Shown here: one piece after another, positions 1-7,554 of the stretch
Position numbering within the stretch: position 1 is the stretch's first letter
Layout: each line of letters opens with the position of its first letter
NCBI RefSeq assembly: GCF_021044795.1
Contig: NZ_JAJNOP010000001.1
Source of the DNA: Acidaminococcus hominis
GTDB lineage: Bacteria; Bacillota; Negativicutes; Acidaminococcales; Acidaminococcaceae
DNA: 64,000 bases
Reading direction: 5' to 3' (one strand)
Notes under the pieces: generated by a model
Told to the model about the DNA's origin: nothing
The model's database searches: none
What the model saw: the letters and a program-made list of their open reading frames with translations, nothing else
Made by a program: the position numbers and the translations under genes

Positions 1-147
1 GATTTCACAGGCGGCTTTTTCCATTAGGGCCAGCATGGCCGGGGTGGCATAAACATCCAGGGACCCGCTGCCCATGGCTTTAGCCGTGTTGGTGTGAAGA
101 ACGGTTTCGGAGGCTTCGCCTACAGAACCAATGCGAAATTCTTTCAT
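1..147 (-). CDS. Thioesterase-family protein (partial, N-terminal part)
   Basis: Read on the minus strand, this frame begins with ATG at 147 and runs off the left edge of the window, so only about 49 N-terminal residues are present. They begin MKEFRIGSVGEASETVL and continue with a GSGSLDVYATPAMLALME segment. That pattern is typical of hot-dog-fold thioesterases of the fluoroacetyl-CoA thioesterase-like group, in which the G-S-L-x-V-x-A-T-P and M-E residues line the active site. The family hydrolyses small acyl-CoA thioesters; the substrate cannot be read from this fragment. A purine-rich AGAAAGAAG lies upstream of the ATG. It is divergent from the acyl-CoA ligase gene, so the two may share a control region and a role in acyl-CoA turnover. 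The family assignment is from motif recognition only. Confidence 0.72.
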   Translation of the reverse strand, partial: MKEFRIGSVGEASETVLHTNTAKAMGSGSLDVYATPAMLALMEKAACEI

Positions 148-257
148 ACTCTCACTTCTTTCTGGAATTATTGTTGAACGAATTCATCTTACTCGCTTTC
201 TGCCGGAAAGGCAAGGGCAGAAGGCAGACTGTTATATTTGCAATTGGAGGAGGACGC

Positions 258-1754
258 ATGTTTTATTATCAGTTGATTGCCAGCCATCCTGCGGATCGGC
301 CGGCTTTGCTTGACCAGGACCGGGTCATTACCTATGGTGAGCTGCGGGAGCAGGTGGACCGGTGGGCCGCCTTTTTACAGGAAGCCGGACTGAAAAAGGG
401 GGAACGGGTGGGCCTGTTTTCCCGGAACTGTGCGGAATACGTAGCGGCCTATATGGCGGTAATCCGGGCTGGGGGCGTGATTGTTCCCATTAATTTCCAG
501 CTGGTGCCCCGGGAAGTGGCCTACATGATCAAGGATGCGGAGATTCATCTGTTCCTGACCCAGGCCAAATTGGAACTGTACGGGCCGCTGGCAGAGCTGG
601 GCTGCGCCCCGGTGCGGCAGCTGACCTTTGGGGAACTGGACGCTCCGGTAAGCGGCAGTTTGCAGGAGGTCCCCCGGACGGAGGACGACAACTGCACCAT
701 CATTTATACCTCCGGAACTACGGGCCGGCCCAAAGGGGCTATGCTCAGCCATAAGAATCTGGTAGCCAACGCCCGGGATTTCCAGGACGCCATCCATGCC
801 CGGCCGGAAGATGTTATCCTCTGCCTGCTGCCCATGTACCACTGCTACGCCTGGAGCGTCTGCGTCAGCCTGAGCTTGCTTTTGGGGGCCCAGCTGGTGA
901 TCCAGGCCAACTACAATTTCAAGACTGCCATCCGGCTGGTACAGCGCCATGGGGTTACCCTGTTTACCGGGGTGCCTGCGGTGATGGAGCTGCTGCTGGA
1001 AGGGGCCGAGCCCTCCGAGCTTTCCACGGTACGGGAATTTATTTGCGGCGGAGCTTCCCTGGGCAAGGTATTGGGGCAGAAGTTTGCGGATAAGTTTGGC
1101 CATCCGGTGCTGGAAGGCTACGGCCTGTCCGAAGCGGCGCCTGTGGTGTCCGTAAACCGGCCGGGGAACGTGAAGTTTGGCTCCATTGGCCTGCCCCTGG
1201 TGGAAGAAGAAGTCCGCATCTTGAATCCCCAGGGCCGGGAAGTGCCCCAGGGCGAAGCCGGCGAAGTGGTGGTCCGGGGTCCCAACGTGATGCTGGGGTA
1301 CCTGAACCGGCTGGAAGCCACCAAGGAAACCCTGGCGGGAGGCTGGCTCCACACAGGAGATGTGGGCTATGCCGATGAAGACGGGTTTATTTTCCTGGTG
1401 GACCGCCTAAAGGATATGATTATTTCTAGCGGGGAAAATGTCTACCCCCGGGAAGTGGAAGAAGCCATTACCCAATATCCCGGTATTCGGGAAGCCTCCG
1501 TGGTAGGCGTAGCCGACCGGCTTCGGGGCCAGGCCATTACGGCCTTTTTGGTGCTCCAGGAAGGGGCCCAGTGCAATCCCAAGGAGCTGCGCCGGTACCT
1601 GTTGGGGCGGATTGCCCCCTATAAGGTGCCCCGGGAATACTTTATCATCCAGGAATTGCCCAAAACCAGTTTGGGCAAAGTGCGGAAAAATATTCTGCGC
1701 CAGCAGGCAGAAGAAATTCTTCAGCAGCGGCGCATGTCCGGGAGGTCTTTATGA
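258..1754 (+). CDS. Acyl-CoA ligase (AMP-forming, FadD/4CL-like)
   Basis: This 498-residue protein belongs to the ANL adenylate-forming superfamily and should activate a carboxylic acid to its CoA thioester through an acyl-AMP. Visible motifs are the P-loop TSGTTGRPKGAMLSH near residue 155, the YGLSEAAP motif that contacts the adenylate, the HTGDVGY aspartate motif, the DRLKDMIISSGENVYP hinge, and a C-terminal lysine in KTSLGKVRK. The length matches short-form medium/long-chain or aryl-CoA ligases. ATG 258 is chosen because GGAGGAGG lies just before it; the open frame extends upstream to 171 without such a site. The stop overlaps the next gene in an ATGA arrangement, so the pair is translationally coupled. 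The acid substrate is unknown. Confidence 0.9.
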   Translation: MFYYQLIASHPADRPALLDQDRVITYGELREQVDRWAAFLQEAGLKKGERVGLFSRNCAEYVAAYMAVIRAGGVIVPINFQLVPREVAYMIKDAEIHLFLTQAKLELYGPLAELGCAPVRQLTFGELDAPVSGSLQEVPRTEDDNCTIIYTSGTTGRPKGAMLSHKNLVANARDFQDAIHARPEDVILCLLPMYHCYAWSVCVSLSLLLGAQLVIQANYNFKTAIRLVQRHGVTLFTGVPAVMELLLEGAEPSELSTVREFICGGASLGKVLGQKFADKFGHPVLEGYGLSEAAPVVSVNRPGNVKFGSIGLPLVEEEVRILNPQGREVPQGEAGEVVVRGPNVMLGYLNRLEATKETLAGGWLHTGDVGYADEDGFIFLVDRLKDMIISSGENVYPREVEEAITQYPGIREASVVGVADRLRGQAITAFLVLQEGAQCNPKELRRYLLGRIAPYKVPREYFIIQELPKTSLGKVRKNILRQQAEEILQQRRMSGRSL

Positions 1755-2719
1755 GAAAAATCCTGATTGGGCTCTGCATTCTGCTGACCTTTCTGCTGGG
1801 GGGCTGTGCCAAGGGTCATATTACCCTCCAGGTAACCCGGCTGGGAGCCGCAGATCTGACCTGCAAGCTGACGGCAGTGCCCATGCTGAAACCCACCGTG
1901 GATTCCTTCCAGGAGGATTTCCAAAAGGACGGCTATCATATTGAAACGGTCAAGGAAGGGGACTACAGCGGGTTCACGGCCCAAAAGCACTATAACCAGC
2001 TGAAGGACATCAAGGACTCCAAGGTACTGAAGACCTTTGACTTCAAGACCTGGGAAAACGCGGCCCAAACGGCGGTGGACCAAAATGGCCAAAAGCCCGA
2101 CGCCCAAAAACAGGCTGGCAGCACGCCGGCTGCCCCGGCAGCCCCGGCACCGGACAAAGCGGAGAAAAAGCCCATTGTGACCTTGAAGGGCGGACTGCTG
2201 TTTGATACCATCAGCGTCCACACCGGCGTAAACATGGGCACCAATGAAAAACTGAAAAACAAGGACGCTCAGGCGGTACTGGAAAATGTCATGAAGCAGA
2301 TTGACCTCCAGTTTACCCTGATTCTGCCCACCGGCGTGGACAGCACCAACGCACCCCAGGTCAGCGACGACAAACGGGTGCTTACCTGGAAGCTTCCTTT
2401 GGGGGAAGAAGTGCCCCTGGATGCTTCTGTTACCTACCTGAACCCGGTGAAGGCTGCGGGCTGGGTTATGGTGATTATTGTGTTAGGCGGCGTAGCCTTA
2501 GCCTACGTGCGGAAAATCCGCCGGCAGAAGGCCATGCGGGAATGGACGGCCCGGCAGGAAGCCAGCGCCAGGATCATCCCCCTGCCGGAAGATCAGGTTC
2601 AGACCTCCGCTCCTGACAAGAAGCTGGAACAGGAACTGAAGGCCAAGGCGGTGCCTGAAGAAGAAACCCCAGAGACGTCCCCAACGGAGGACAAGCCGGA
2701 GCATCCGGAGAAATCCTAA
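1751..2719 (+). CDS. Membrane-anchored lipoprotein (DUF3153/LppM-like)
   Basis: This 322-residue protein has a lipoprotein signal (hydrophobic stretch ending LLGGC, cysteine about residue 19), a beta-rich extracytoplasmic domain, an alanine/proline-rich linker near residues 118-138, and a second part ending in a transmembrane helix around residues 236-254 (GWVMVIIVLGGVALAY). A charged, proline/glutamate-rich cytoplasmic tail follows. The first domain resembles the LppM/DUF3153 group by eye (threonine/glycine-rich strands after the lipobox). Its start overlaps the stop of the acyl-CoA ligase gene and a strong terminator follows, so the two genes form a short operon. The functional link between them is unknown; an envelope-associated role is inferred from topology only. 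Confidence 0.7.
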   Translation: MRKILIGLCILLTFLLGGCAKGHITLQVTRLGAADLTCKLTAVPMLKPTVDSFQEDFQKDGYHIETVKEGDYSGFTAQKHYNQLKDIKDSKVLKTFDFKTWENAAQTAVDQNGQKPDAQKQAGSTPAAPAAPAPDKAEKKPIVTLKGGLLFDTISVHTGVNMGTNEKLKNKDAQAVLENVMKQIDLQFTLILPTGVDSTNAPQVSDDKRVLTWKLPLGEEVPLDASVTYLNPVKAAGWVMVIIVLGGVALAYVRKIRRQKAMREWTARQEASARIIPLPEDQVQTSAPDKKLEQELKAKAVPEEETPETSPTEDKPEHPEKS

Positions 2720-2728
2720 AGAAAATTT

Positions 2729-2756
2729 CCGTTTCCCTTTTGGGAAACGGTTTTTT
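2729..2756 (+). terminator. Intrinsic terminator after the ligase/lipoprotein operon
   Basis: A perfect 9-bp stem (CCGTTTCCC / GGGAAACGG) with a TTTT loop is followed directly by six Ts. It lies nine bases after the lipoprotein stop codon. Confidence 0.9.
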
Positions 2757-2811
2757 CTCCAGGCTTTTTGACCAATCAGTCAATTTTTTGTACTTCAAGC
2801 AAGTTTTACTA

Positions 2812-2840
2812 TTACACCAAGCTTGAATTTATGTTACAAT
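2812..2840 (+). promoter_or_regulatory. Sigma-70/A-type promoter of the DUF190 gene
   Basis: TTACAC and TACAAT are separated by 17 bp, ending about 30 bases upstream of the DUF190 start. The spacing is ideal and the -10 differs from TATAAT at one position. Confidence 0.6.
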
Positions 2841-2870
2841 AAAAATAGAGCTAGAATGGGAGGGAATTGT

Positions 2871-3269
2871 ATGGCAGACGATTTTTTGAGACTGACCAAA
2901 TTGAACATCTATGTTGGCGAGGATTTCTTTTACAAAGACAGAACCTTTTATAAAGCAATATTTGATATAGCCAATCAATACAAAATTGCCGGCTGTACTG
3001 TGTACCGGGGAACCCAGGGCTACGGCAGCCGCATCCGGGGCAAGGAACGGCGGCTGTTTATCAGTGTTTCCGAAGCCATCAACCTGCCGGTGATCATTAC
3101 CATGATTGATACCAAGGAACAAATTGAACGGCTCTTCCCGTTCCTGAAGGAAAACCTGACCCATGGTGTGGCAACGGTGGAAGAAGTGGATATGCTGATG
3201 ACGGACTTTGTGAAGAACGAATACGAAAAGTCCATTGCCAAGCGGCCGAATCCCGCTCCCCAAGGGTAA
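2871..3269 (+). CDS. DUF190-family protein
   Basis: This 132-residue protein matches the DUF190 pattern: an N-terminal LTKLNIYVGEDFFYKDR strand, then the GCTVYRGTQGYGS motif, a FISVSEAINLPVIITMID segment and a helix containing LFPFLKE. The fold is PII/ferredoxin-like and many members sit beside fluoride channel (CrcB/FluC) genes. No such channel gene and no fluoride riboswitch is visible here, so its role is not indicated by context. ATG 2871 is preferred over the upstream in-frame ATG because GGGAGGG lies seven bases before it. It is a single-gene unit with its own promoter and terminator. Confidence 0.85.
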   Translation: MADDFLRLTKLNIYVGEDFFYKDRTFYKAIFDIANQYKIAGCTVYRGTQGYGSRIRGKERRLFISVSEAINLPVIITMIDTKEQIERLFPFLKENLTHGVATVEEVDMLMTDFVKNEYEKSIAKRPNPAPQG

Positions 3270-3294
3270 TACAGAAAAACAAAAGAAATTCGCC

Positions 3295-3326
3295 GGGCAT
3301 AGCCGTTTGGGGCTATGCCCTTTGTT
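3295..3326 (+). terminator. Hairpin terminator after the DUF190 gene
   Basis: GGGCATAGCC pairs perfectly with GGCTATGCCC across a six-base loop, followed by a short TTTGTT tract. The weak T-tract makes it a probable but leaky terminator, and the next gene starts 22 bases later. Confidence 0.65.
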
Positions 3327-3347
3327 GTGGCAGAAAGGAAGCATACC

Positions 3348-4124
3348 ATGGGGAGAGTATTTTGCAAGATGAAATTTGACCGGGGTATGGGAATTGAGCT
3401 CCCTCACAGCTGGAATTTTGCCAATGCCCTGTACGGGTTTGGTGAAATGGGCGCGGAAGTAATTCCGTATCATTCCTTGGATGAGGTGTATGACCAGGTG
3501 GAACGGGAGGATATTGTCTTGGATTATATTGAGCAATGCCAGGAAATCTTCCAGAAATTTGGGATTCACCCTTATTTACCGGATTATCCAGAGCCGCTGC
3601 AGCCTTTTCTGGGAAGGAAAATCTGGTCCGATACCCTGAACCATATTGCCAGTGACGAGAAGCTGTGGCAGGCCGGGTACTTTGTAAAACCTGTGAAGGA
3701 CAAAGCTTTTACCGGGAAAATTATCCAATCCCTGGCGGATTTGGAAGGCTGCGGACAGGAAAACGAAGACCTGGCGGTGCTGGTCAGTGAACCACTGGAA
3801 CTGAAACAGGAGTGGCGTTGTTTTATCATCTATGACCAGTTGGTGGATGTGCGGCCCTATCAAATGGGCGAGGGCTATTTGTACCACTATGATCCGCAGC
3901 AGCTGCTGAAAATGCTGGCGGCTTTCCGTACCTGGCAAGATCGGCCGTGGGCTTGCAGCATGGATATTGGCGTAACTGGGGACGGGCGGACAGTCTTGGT
4001 GGAATGCAATGATGCCTATGCACTGGGCTGTTATGGCCTAAGGGCTCTGCCCTATGCCAAATTGATTTCCGCCCGGTGGAGCCAGCTTCTTGGTGTACCG
4101 GACGCCTATCACTTTACCTGCTGA
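3348..4124 (+). CDS. ATP-grasp-like protein (R2K-type), function unknown
   Basis: This 258-residue protein has the layout of small ATP-grasp proteins of the R2K/DUF4343 type. There is a short N-terminal region, a PVKDKAFTGKII lysine region, a VSEPLELKQEWRCFII strand, and a C-terminal SMDIGVTGDGRTVLVECNDA motif. The aspartate, glutamate and asparagine of that last motif would bind Mg-ATP. ATP-grasp enzymes join a carboxylate to an amine or thiol; members of this subgroup often occur near phage or peptide-modification genes, but no such partner is present here. ATG 3348 is chosen because AGAAAGGAA precedes it; an upstream in-frame ATG at 3315 lies inside the preceding terminator hairpin. The substrate is unknown. 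Confidence 0.7.
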   Translation: MGRVFCKMKFDRGMGIELPHSWNFANALYGFGEMGAEVIPYHSLDEVYDQVEREDIVLDYIEQCQEIFQKFGIHPYLPDYPEPLQPFLGRKIWSDTLNHIASDEKLWQAGYFVKPVKDKAFTGKIIQSLADLEGCGQENEDLAVLVSEPLELKQEWRCFIIYDQLVDVRPYQMGEGYLYHYDPQQLLKMLAAFRTWQDRPWACSMDIGVTGDGRTVLVECNDAYALGCYGLRALPYAKLISARWSQLLGVPDAYHFTC

Positions 4125-4130
4125 AATAAA

Positions 4131-4450
4131 AAATAGGGGCTGTGAAAAAAATGAAACTTCCTCCGAGGCCCTTCAGGTCCCACATCCTTAGCGGTTCGCC
4201 GTGCTCCAGTCGTCACCTTTCAGGCTTGACTCCTGGACGGCTATCGCGTGGGCCTTATTGACCAAACAGCCACTTGCATAATTTGTCGGGCTGTTTGGAT
4301 GCGGCCGCAAAGTGTTGTAGGGGCTGGCAGCCTGCAAGGCTGACAGAGGAAGTTTGTTAGGATACGGTTATAAAGAACAATAAAAACGACTTGCGAAGTC
4401 TTTTAAGCTCGCAAGCCGTTTTTTCTTTCAGGAGTATTATTTCACAGCCT
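4131..4450. repeat. Non-coding element with three nested 10-bp inverted repeats
   Basis: No convincing gene lies between 4125 and 4458. The stretch holds three perfect 10-bp inverted repeats, one inside the other. GGCTGTGAAA (4138-4147) faces TTTCACAGCC (4440-4449). AAACTTCCTC (4154-4163) faces GAGGAAGTTT (4346-4355). CCAAACAGCC (4262-4271) faces GGCTGTTTGG (4289-4298). A separate terminator-like hairpin lies at 4386-4419. Such nesting is typical of small non-autonomous mobile or repetitive elements (MITE-like), or of a large structured RNA. Copy number cannot be judged from one window. Confidence 0.45.
4381..4426 (-). terminator. Bidirectional terminator downstream of phoR
   Basis: ACGACTTGCGA and TCGCAAGCCGT form an 11-bp stem flanked by A-runs on the left and T-runs on the right. 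The single imperfect position is a G-U wobble when transcribed from the minus strand but an A-C mismatch from the plus strand. The minus-strand phoR transcript is therefore the better fit. Confidence 0.75.
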
Positions 4451-4458
4451 CTTTTTTA

Positions 4459-6216
4459 TCAGGCGTTTTGCGTTTCTTCCTGGGGACCCTCGGCGGGCAG
4501 GCGCACGGTAATGGTGGTGCCTTCGTTCAGCCGGCTGACCAGGCTGATTTGGCCCTGGTGCTGCTCCACAATGTGCTTGACGATGCTGAGTCCCAGGCCG
4601 CTGCCGCCGCTTTGCTTGGAACGGCTTTCTTCTACCCGGTAGAAGCGTTCAAAGACCCGCTCCTGAACGGCGTCGGGAATGCCGATGCCCGTATCCCGGA
4701 CGGTAAGCTGGACCCAGGCTCCGTCCCGCTTCATAGAAACGTACACGTGGCCGCCGGGACGGTTGTATTTTACCCCGTTGTCAATCAGATTCATGGCCAT
4801 TTCCCTTAGCAGGCTGCCGCTGCCCCGGACCTTGTCCTGGGTCAGCTGGCAGTGGACGGTCACCTGCTTTTCCTTGCAGAAGGGGTCCATAAAATCCACC
4901 ACGGTCCGGATCAGGTCACCCAGGGGCACCGCTTCTTTCAGGGTACCGGCAGGGACTTCCTCAATCCGGGACAGGAAGATGATGCTGTTAATCATTTCCA
5001 GGAGCCTTTTGGCTTCCTGGCGGATCAGCTGGCCAAAGTGGGCAATGTCTTCTTTTTTCTGGTACATTCCCGCAGCCATCAGTTCTGCAAAGCCGCTGAT
5101 GGAGGTCAGGGGAGTTTTCAGCTCATGGGTAACGTTGGCGGTAAAGTCCCGGCGCAGCTGCTCCCGTTCCCGGGCCTCCGTAATATCCCGGATAATCAGC
5201 AGCTGGGAGGCCCGCTCCCGGGGCGTCTCCAGGGGCCGCAGCAGCAGCCGGTACTGGTGGGCCTGGTGTTTCATCAGCCAGGTATGGGGTTCCCCGTCCT
5301 GGAGAATTTCCGGTTTGATGCGGGCGTCCTGGGGAAGCAGGGCCATGAGAAACTTGTCCGTCAGCTGTTCCCGGCCCGCAGTGGCCGAAGGGTTTCCGGC
5401 CAAAAGCAGCCGGCTGCCCCAGGCATTGACCCACTGGATCCGCAGCTGGTCGTCCAGCAGAAAGACGCCTTCTGTCAGATTATCGGTAATCAACCGCATG
5501 GTGTTGCGTTCTTCCTGAAGCTGGCGCATGCTTTGGTCCAGCTGGGCCCCCTGCTGGCGAATGGTGTTCAGGAAGGGCTTCAGTTCATCATAGGAATTTT
5601 GAAACAAGGTGTCAGGAAGCTGTTCCTGGCTGTTGCCAATCCGGGACAGGTACAGGGTGGCCTGGTCCAGGGGCTTGATTAAATCCTTGGTAAAATGGCG
5701 CACGGTAAACAGGCAAATGAGCATCAGTACGCCCAGGGCCAGCAGCCACCAGGGCAGCAGCAGCGCCAGGGGCCGGAACAGATCCTTTTGGGTCCAGGCT
5801 ACCCGGAGCACACTGCCATCGGTAAGCCTTAGGGCGGAGTACAGGTTCAGCTGCCCCAGGGTGCTGGACTCCCGGGCATCGGTACCCCGGCCCTTTAGCA
5901 GGGCCCGGAGGATTTCCGGCCGTTCCTTGTGGTTATCCATGTCCGACGCATTTTTCATGGAATCGTACAGGACCCGGCCGTCTTCCGCCACCCAGGTAAT
6001 CCGTAAATCCGGACTGGCTTTGCTGGTATGGTCCAGAAATTCCAGGGGGTTTTCCTGCCGGGTCAATTCCGAACCCAGCACGGAGGCTGTCTGTTCCAGG
6101 TAGTAGCCGGTTTCCTGCTTGGAGGTCTGCCAATAGGCAAAGGCGCAGACCAGGGCGGTAAGCAAGATGCAGACCACGCCTACCAGCAGCAGGTGAAGAT
6201 AAATTCTTTTTTTCAT
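4459..6216 (-). CDS. phoR: Sensor histidine kinase, PhoR-like
   Basis: This 585-residue kinase has an N-terminal membrane helix (about residues 7-29), an extracytoplasmic sensor region, and a second membrane helix near residues 150-173. HAMP-like and PAS segments follow. The kinase core contains H363 in HELKTPLTSISG, the N-box in NLIDNGVKYNRPGG, DTGIGIP and GGSGLGLSIVKHIVEQH. It autophosphorylates on the histidine and passes the phosphate to the response regulator encoded 23 bp upstream on the same strand. The architecture matches PhoR, and pst, phoU and a phosphatase gene lie elsewhere in this window, supporting a phosphate-sensing role. The assignment to phosphate rather than another signal is inferred. 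Confidence 0.82.
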   Translation of the reverse strand: MKKRIYLHLLLVGVVCILLTALVCAFAYWQTSKQETGYYLEQTASVLGSELTRQENPLEFLDHTSKASPDLRITWVAEDGRVLYDSMKNASDMDNHKERPEILRALLKGRGTDARESSTLGQLNLYSALRLTDGSVLRVAWTQKDLFRPLALLLPWWLLALGVLMLICLFTVRHFTKDLIKPLDQATLYLSRIGNSQEQLPDTLFQNSYDELKPFLNTIRQQGAQLDQSMRQLQEERNTMRLITDNLTEGVFLLDDQLRIQWVNAWGSRLLLAGNPSATAGREQLTDKFLMALLPQDARIKPEILQDGEPHTWLMKHQAHQYRLLLRPLETPRERASQLLIIRDITEAREREQLRRDFTANVTHELKTPLTSISGFAELMAAGMYQKKEDIAHFGQLIRQEAKRLLEMINSIIFLSRIEEVPAGTLKEAVPLGDLIRTVVDFMDPFCKEKQVTVHCQLTQDKVRGSGSLLREMAMNLIDNGVKYNRPGGHVYVSMKRDGAWVQLTVRDTGIGIPDAVQERVFERFYRVEESRSKQSGGSGLGLSIVKHIVEQHQGQISLVSRLNEGTTITVRLPAEGPQEETQNA

Positions 6217-6239
6217 GGGCAGTCAGGGCTCCTTTTCCG

Positions 6240-6911
6240 CTAAATTCGGTAGCCCACGCCCCGGACCGTTTGGATCACCTTGCCGGCGTCTCCTAATTTT
6301 TGCCGCAGGCTGCGGATGTGCATGTCGATGGTCCGGCTTTCCCCGGCGTAGGAGAAGGACCAGACGGCTTCCATAATCTGATCCCGGCTCAGGACAATGC
6401 CCGCATTGGCCATGAGATAGTGGAGCAGGTCAAATTCCTTAACCGTCAGGACGCAGGGCTGGCCCTTTACCAGTACCTGGTGCTTTTTCAGGTCCATGAG
6501 AATGTCCCCGCACACCAGGGTATCCTGGTCCTGGGGCAGGGAGCCGCCCCGGCGTAGAACAGCCTTGACTCGGCTGATCAGCTCCATAATTCCGAAGGGT
6601 TTGGTCATATAGTCGTCGGCGCCAGTATCCAGTCCTTTGACAATGTCGTATTCCCCGGTCCGGGCGGTGAGCATAATGACGGGCAGGGATTGGGTGGCTG
6701 GTTTTTCCCGAAGCTTTTTCAGGATTTCCAGGCCGCTTTCTTCCGGCAGCATAATGTCCAGCAGTACCAGATTGGGAATCTGTTTTTCCAGGGCTTTCCA
6801 AAAGGCAGCACCATCGGGAAAAGCCTGGGCTTCAAAGTTTTGGCTGGCCAGGGCATAGCGCACCAGCTCGCGGATATTTTCGTCATCTTCTACACAATAG
6901 ATTAGGGCCAT
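6240..6911 (-). CDS. phoB: Response regulator, OmpR/PhoB family
   Basis: This 223-residue regulator has a receiver domain with acidic residues E8, D9 and D10, the phosphorylation site D52 in LVLLDIMLP, a conserved lysine in DDYMTKPF, and a C-terminal winged helix ending IRSLRQKLGDAGKVIQTVRGVGYRI. It should bind DNA direct repeats when phosphorylated by the kinase encoded directly downstream. ATG 6911 is chosen because AAAGGAGG precedes it by an ideal distance. A TATAAT is present on the minus strand at 6953-6948. TTTACA (7003) and ATTACA (7014), 11 bp apart, may be a weak auto-regulatory box. Calling it PhoB/PhoP rests on family features and on pst/phoA genes with matching repeats in the window. 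Confidence 0.85.
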   Translation of the reverse strand: MALIYCVEDDENIRELVRYALASQNFEAQAFPDGAAFWKALEKQIPNLVLLDIMLPEESGLEILKKLREKPATQSLPVIMLTARTGEYDIVKGLDTGADDYMTKPFGIMELISRVKAVLRRGGSLPQDQDTLVCGDILMDLKKHQVLVKGQPCVLTVKEFDLLHYLMANAGIVLSRDQIMEAVWSFSYAGESRTIDMHIRSLRQKLGDAGKVIQTVRGVGYRI

Positions 6912-7036
6912 GGTTACCTCCTTTAGGGTGTTCCCTTCTATAGGCTTATTATACGATGAAGGGAAAGTTTGCAACAGGGCTGACAGGAGAAAGAATACTG
7001 TCTTTACACAAATATTACAAAAGTGCAAAAAATAAG

Positions 7037-7050
7037 CGAACAAATTTTCG
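7037..7050. promoter_or_regulatory. Second, imperfect LexA (SOS) box
   Basis: CGAACAAATTTTCG matches the Gram-positive SOS consensus CGAAC-N4-GTTCG at all but one position of the right half-site. It lies just upstream of the -35 of the LysM gene promoter, 59 bp from the perfect box. Confidence 0.55.
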
Positions 7051-7058
7051 TTAGCATC

Positions 7059-7087
7059 TTGAAATAAAACCATAGCCATATTATAAT
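7059..7087 (+). promoter_or_regulatory. Promoter of the LysM (YneA-like) gene
   Basis: TTGAAA and a perfect TATAAT are separated by 17 bp. The start point would fall at about 7094, right at the perfect LexA box, so LexA bound there would block transcription. Confidence 0.8.
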
Positions 7088-7095
7088 ACAGAAAA

Positions 7096-7109
7096 CGAAC
7101 AAAAGTTCG
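7096..7109. promoter_or_regulatory. Perfect LexA (SOS) box
   Basis: CGAACAAAAGTTCG is an exact match to the Bacillus/Gram-positive LexA operator pattern CGAAC-N4-GTTCG. It sits 9-22 bases downstream of the -10 hexamer and 17 bases before the start codon of the LysM gene. Confidence 0.85.
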
Positions 7110-7125
7110 AAAGGAAGGATAAACG

Positions 7126-7428
7126 ATGAAAACGATATTTGGGCTGTTTTTGGCGGGATTATTCCTTTTGTCAGGTTTAATGGTGCTGGATTTGGACCGG
7201 GAGCCTGTGGTTTATCATAAAAAGCAGGTATTGGTCTACAGCGGGGATACCCTGTGGGGCATTGCCAGCCAGGCGGCGGGACCGGAAGAAGACGTCCGGG
7301 CGGTACTGGACCGGATTACCCAGGCCAATCACCTGGATCTGCACCAAGCCCTCCAGCCGGGGCAGGTACTGGTAGTTCCGGTACGGGCCGAAGCGGGAGA
7401 AAAGGGCCAGCTGGCCAGCCGGCCCTAA
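7126..7428 (+). CDS. LysM membrane protein, YneA-like SOS cell-division inhibitor candidate
   Basis: This 100-residue protein has one N-terminal membrane helix (about residues 4-22) followed by a LysM domain (residues about 36-88) with the typical YSGDTLWGIASQ start and PGQVLVVP end. Bacillus subtilis YneA has the same size and order, is induced by DNA damage through LexA, and halts division while DNA is repaired. Here a perfect LexA box lies between the promoter and the start codon, with a second imperfect box upstream. The combination of topology and operator makes a YneA-type checkpoint protein likely. lexA itself is not in the window. An AAGGAAGG ribosome site precedes the ATG. The function is inferred from context and architecture. 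Confidence 0.75.
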   Translation: MKTIFGLFLAGLFLLSGLMVLDLDREPVVYHKKQVLVYSGDTLWGIASQAAGPEEDVRAVLDRITQANHLDLHQALQPGQVLVVPVRAEAGEKGQLASRP

Positions 7429-7554
7429 GGCAACCCGAGCCGGGGAAGCGGCACAGTTGAACTTTTATTCCTTTCATCCTGTCAAATATGATATACTAAA
7501 AGAAAAATCTCCTCCGGCGTTTATGGCAGCTGGAGCAGGGTAGGAGGGATATTC

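Noticed and set aside
375..1352. Minus-strand open frame opposite the acyl-CoA ligase gene
   Set aside because: It is the shadow of a well-supported ligase gene and its translation resembles no protein family.
2841..2870. Fluoride riboswitch before the DUF190 gene
   Set aside because: The leader is too short and lacks the fluoride aptamer core. No fluoride channel gene is adjacent.
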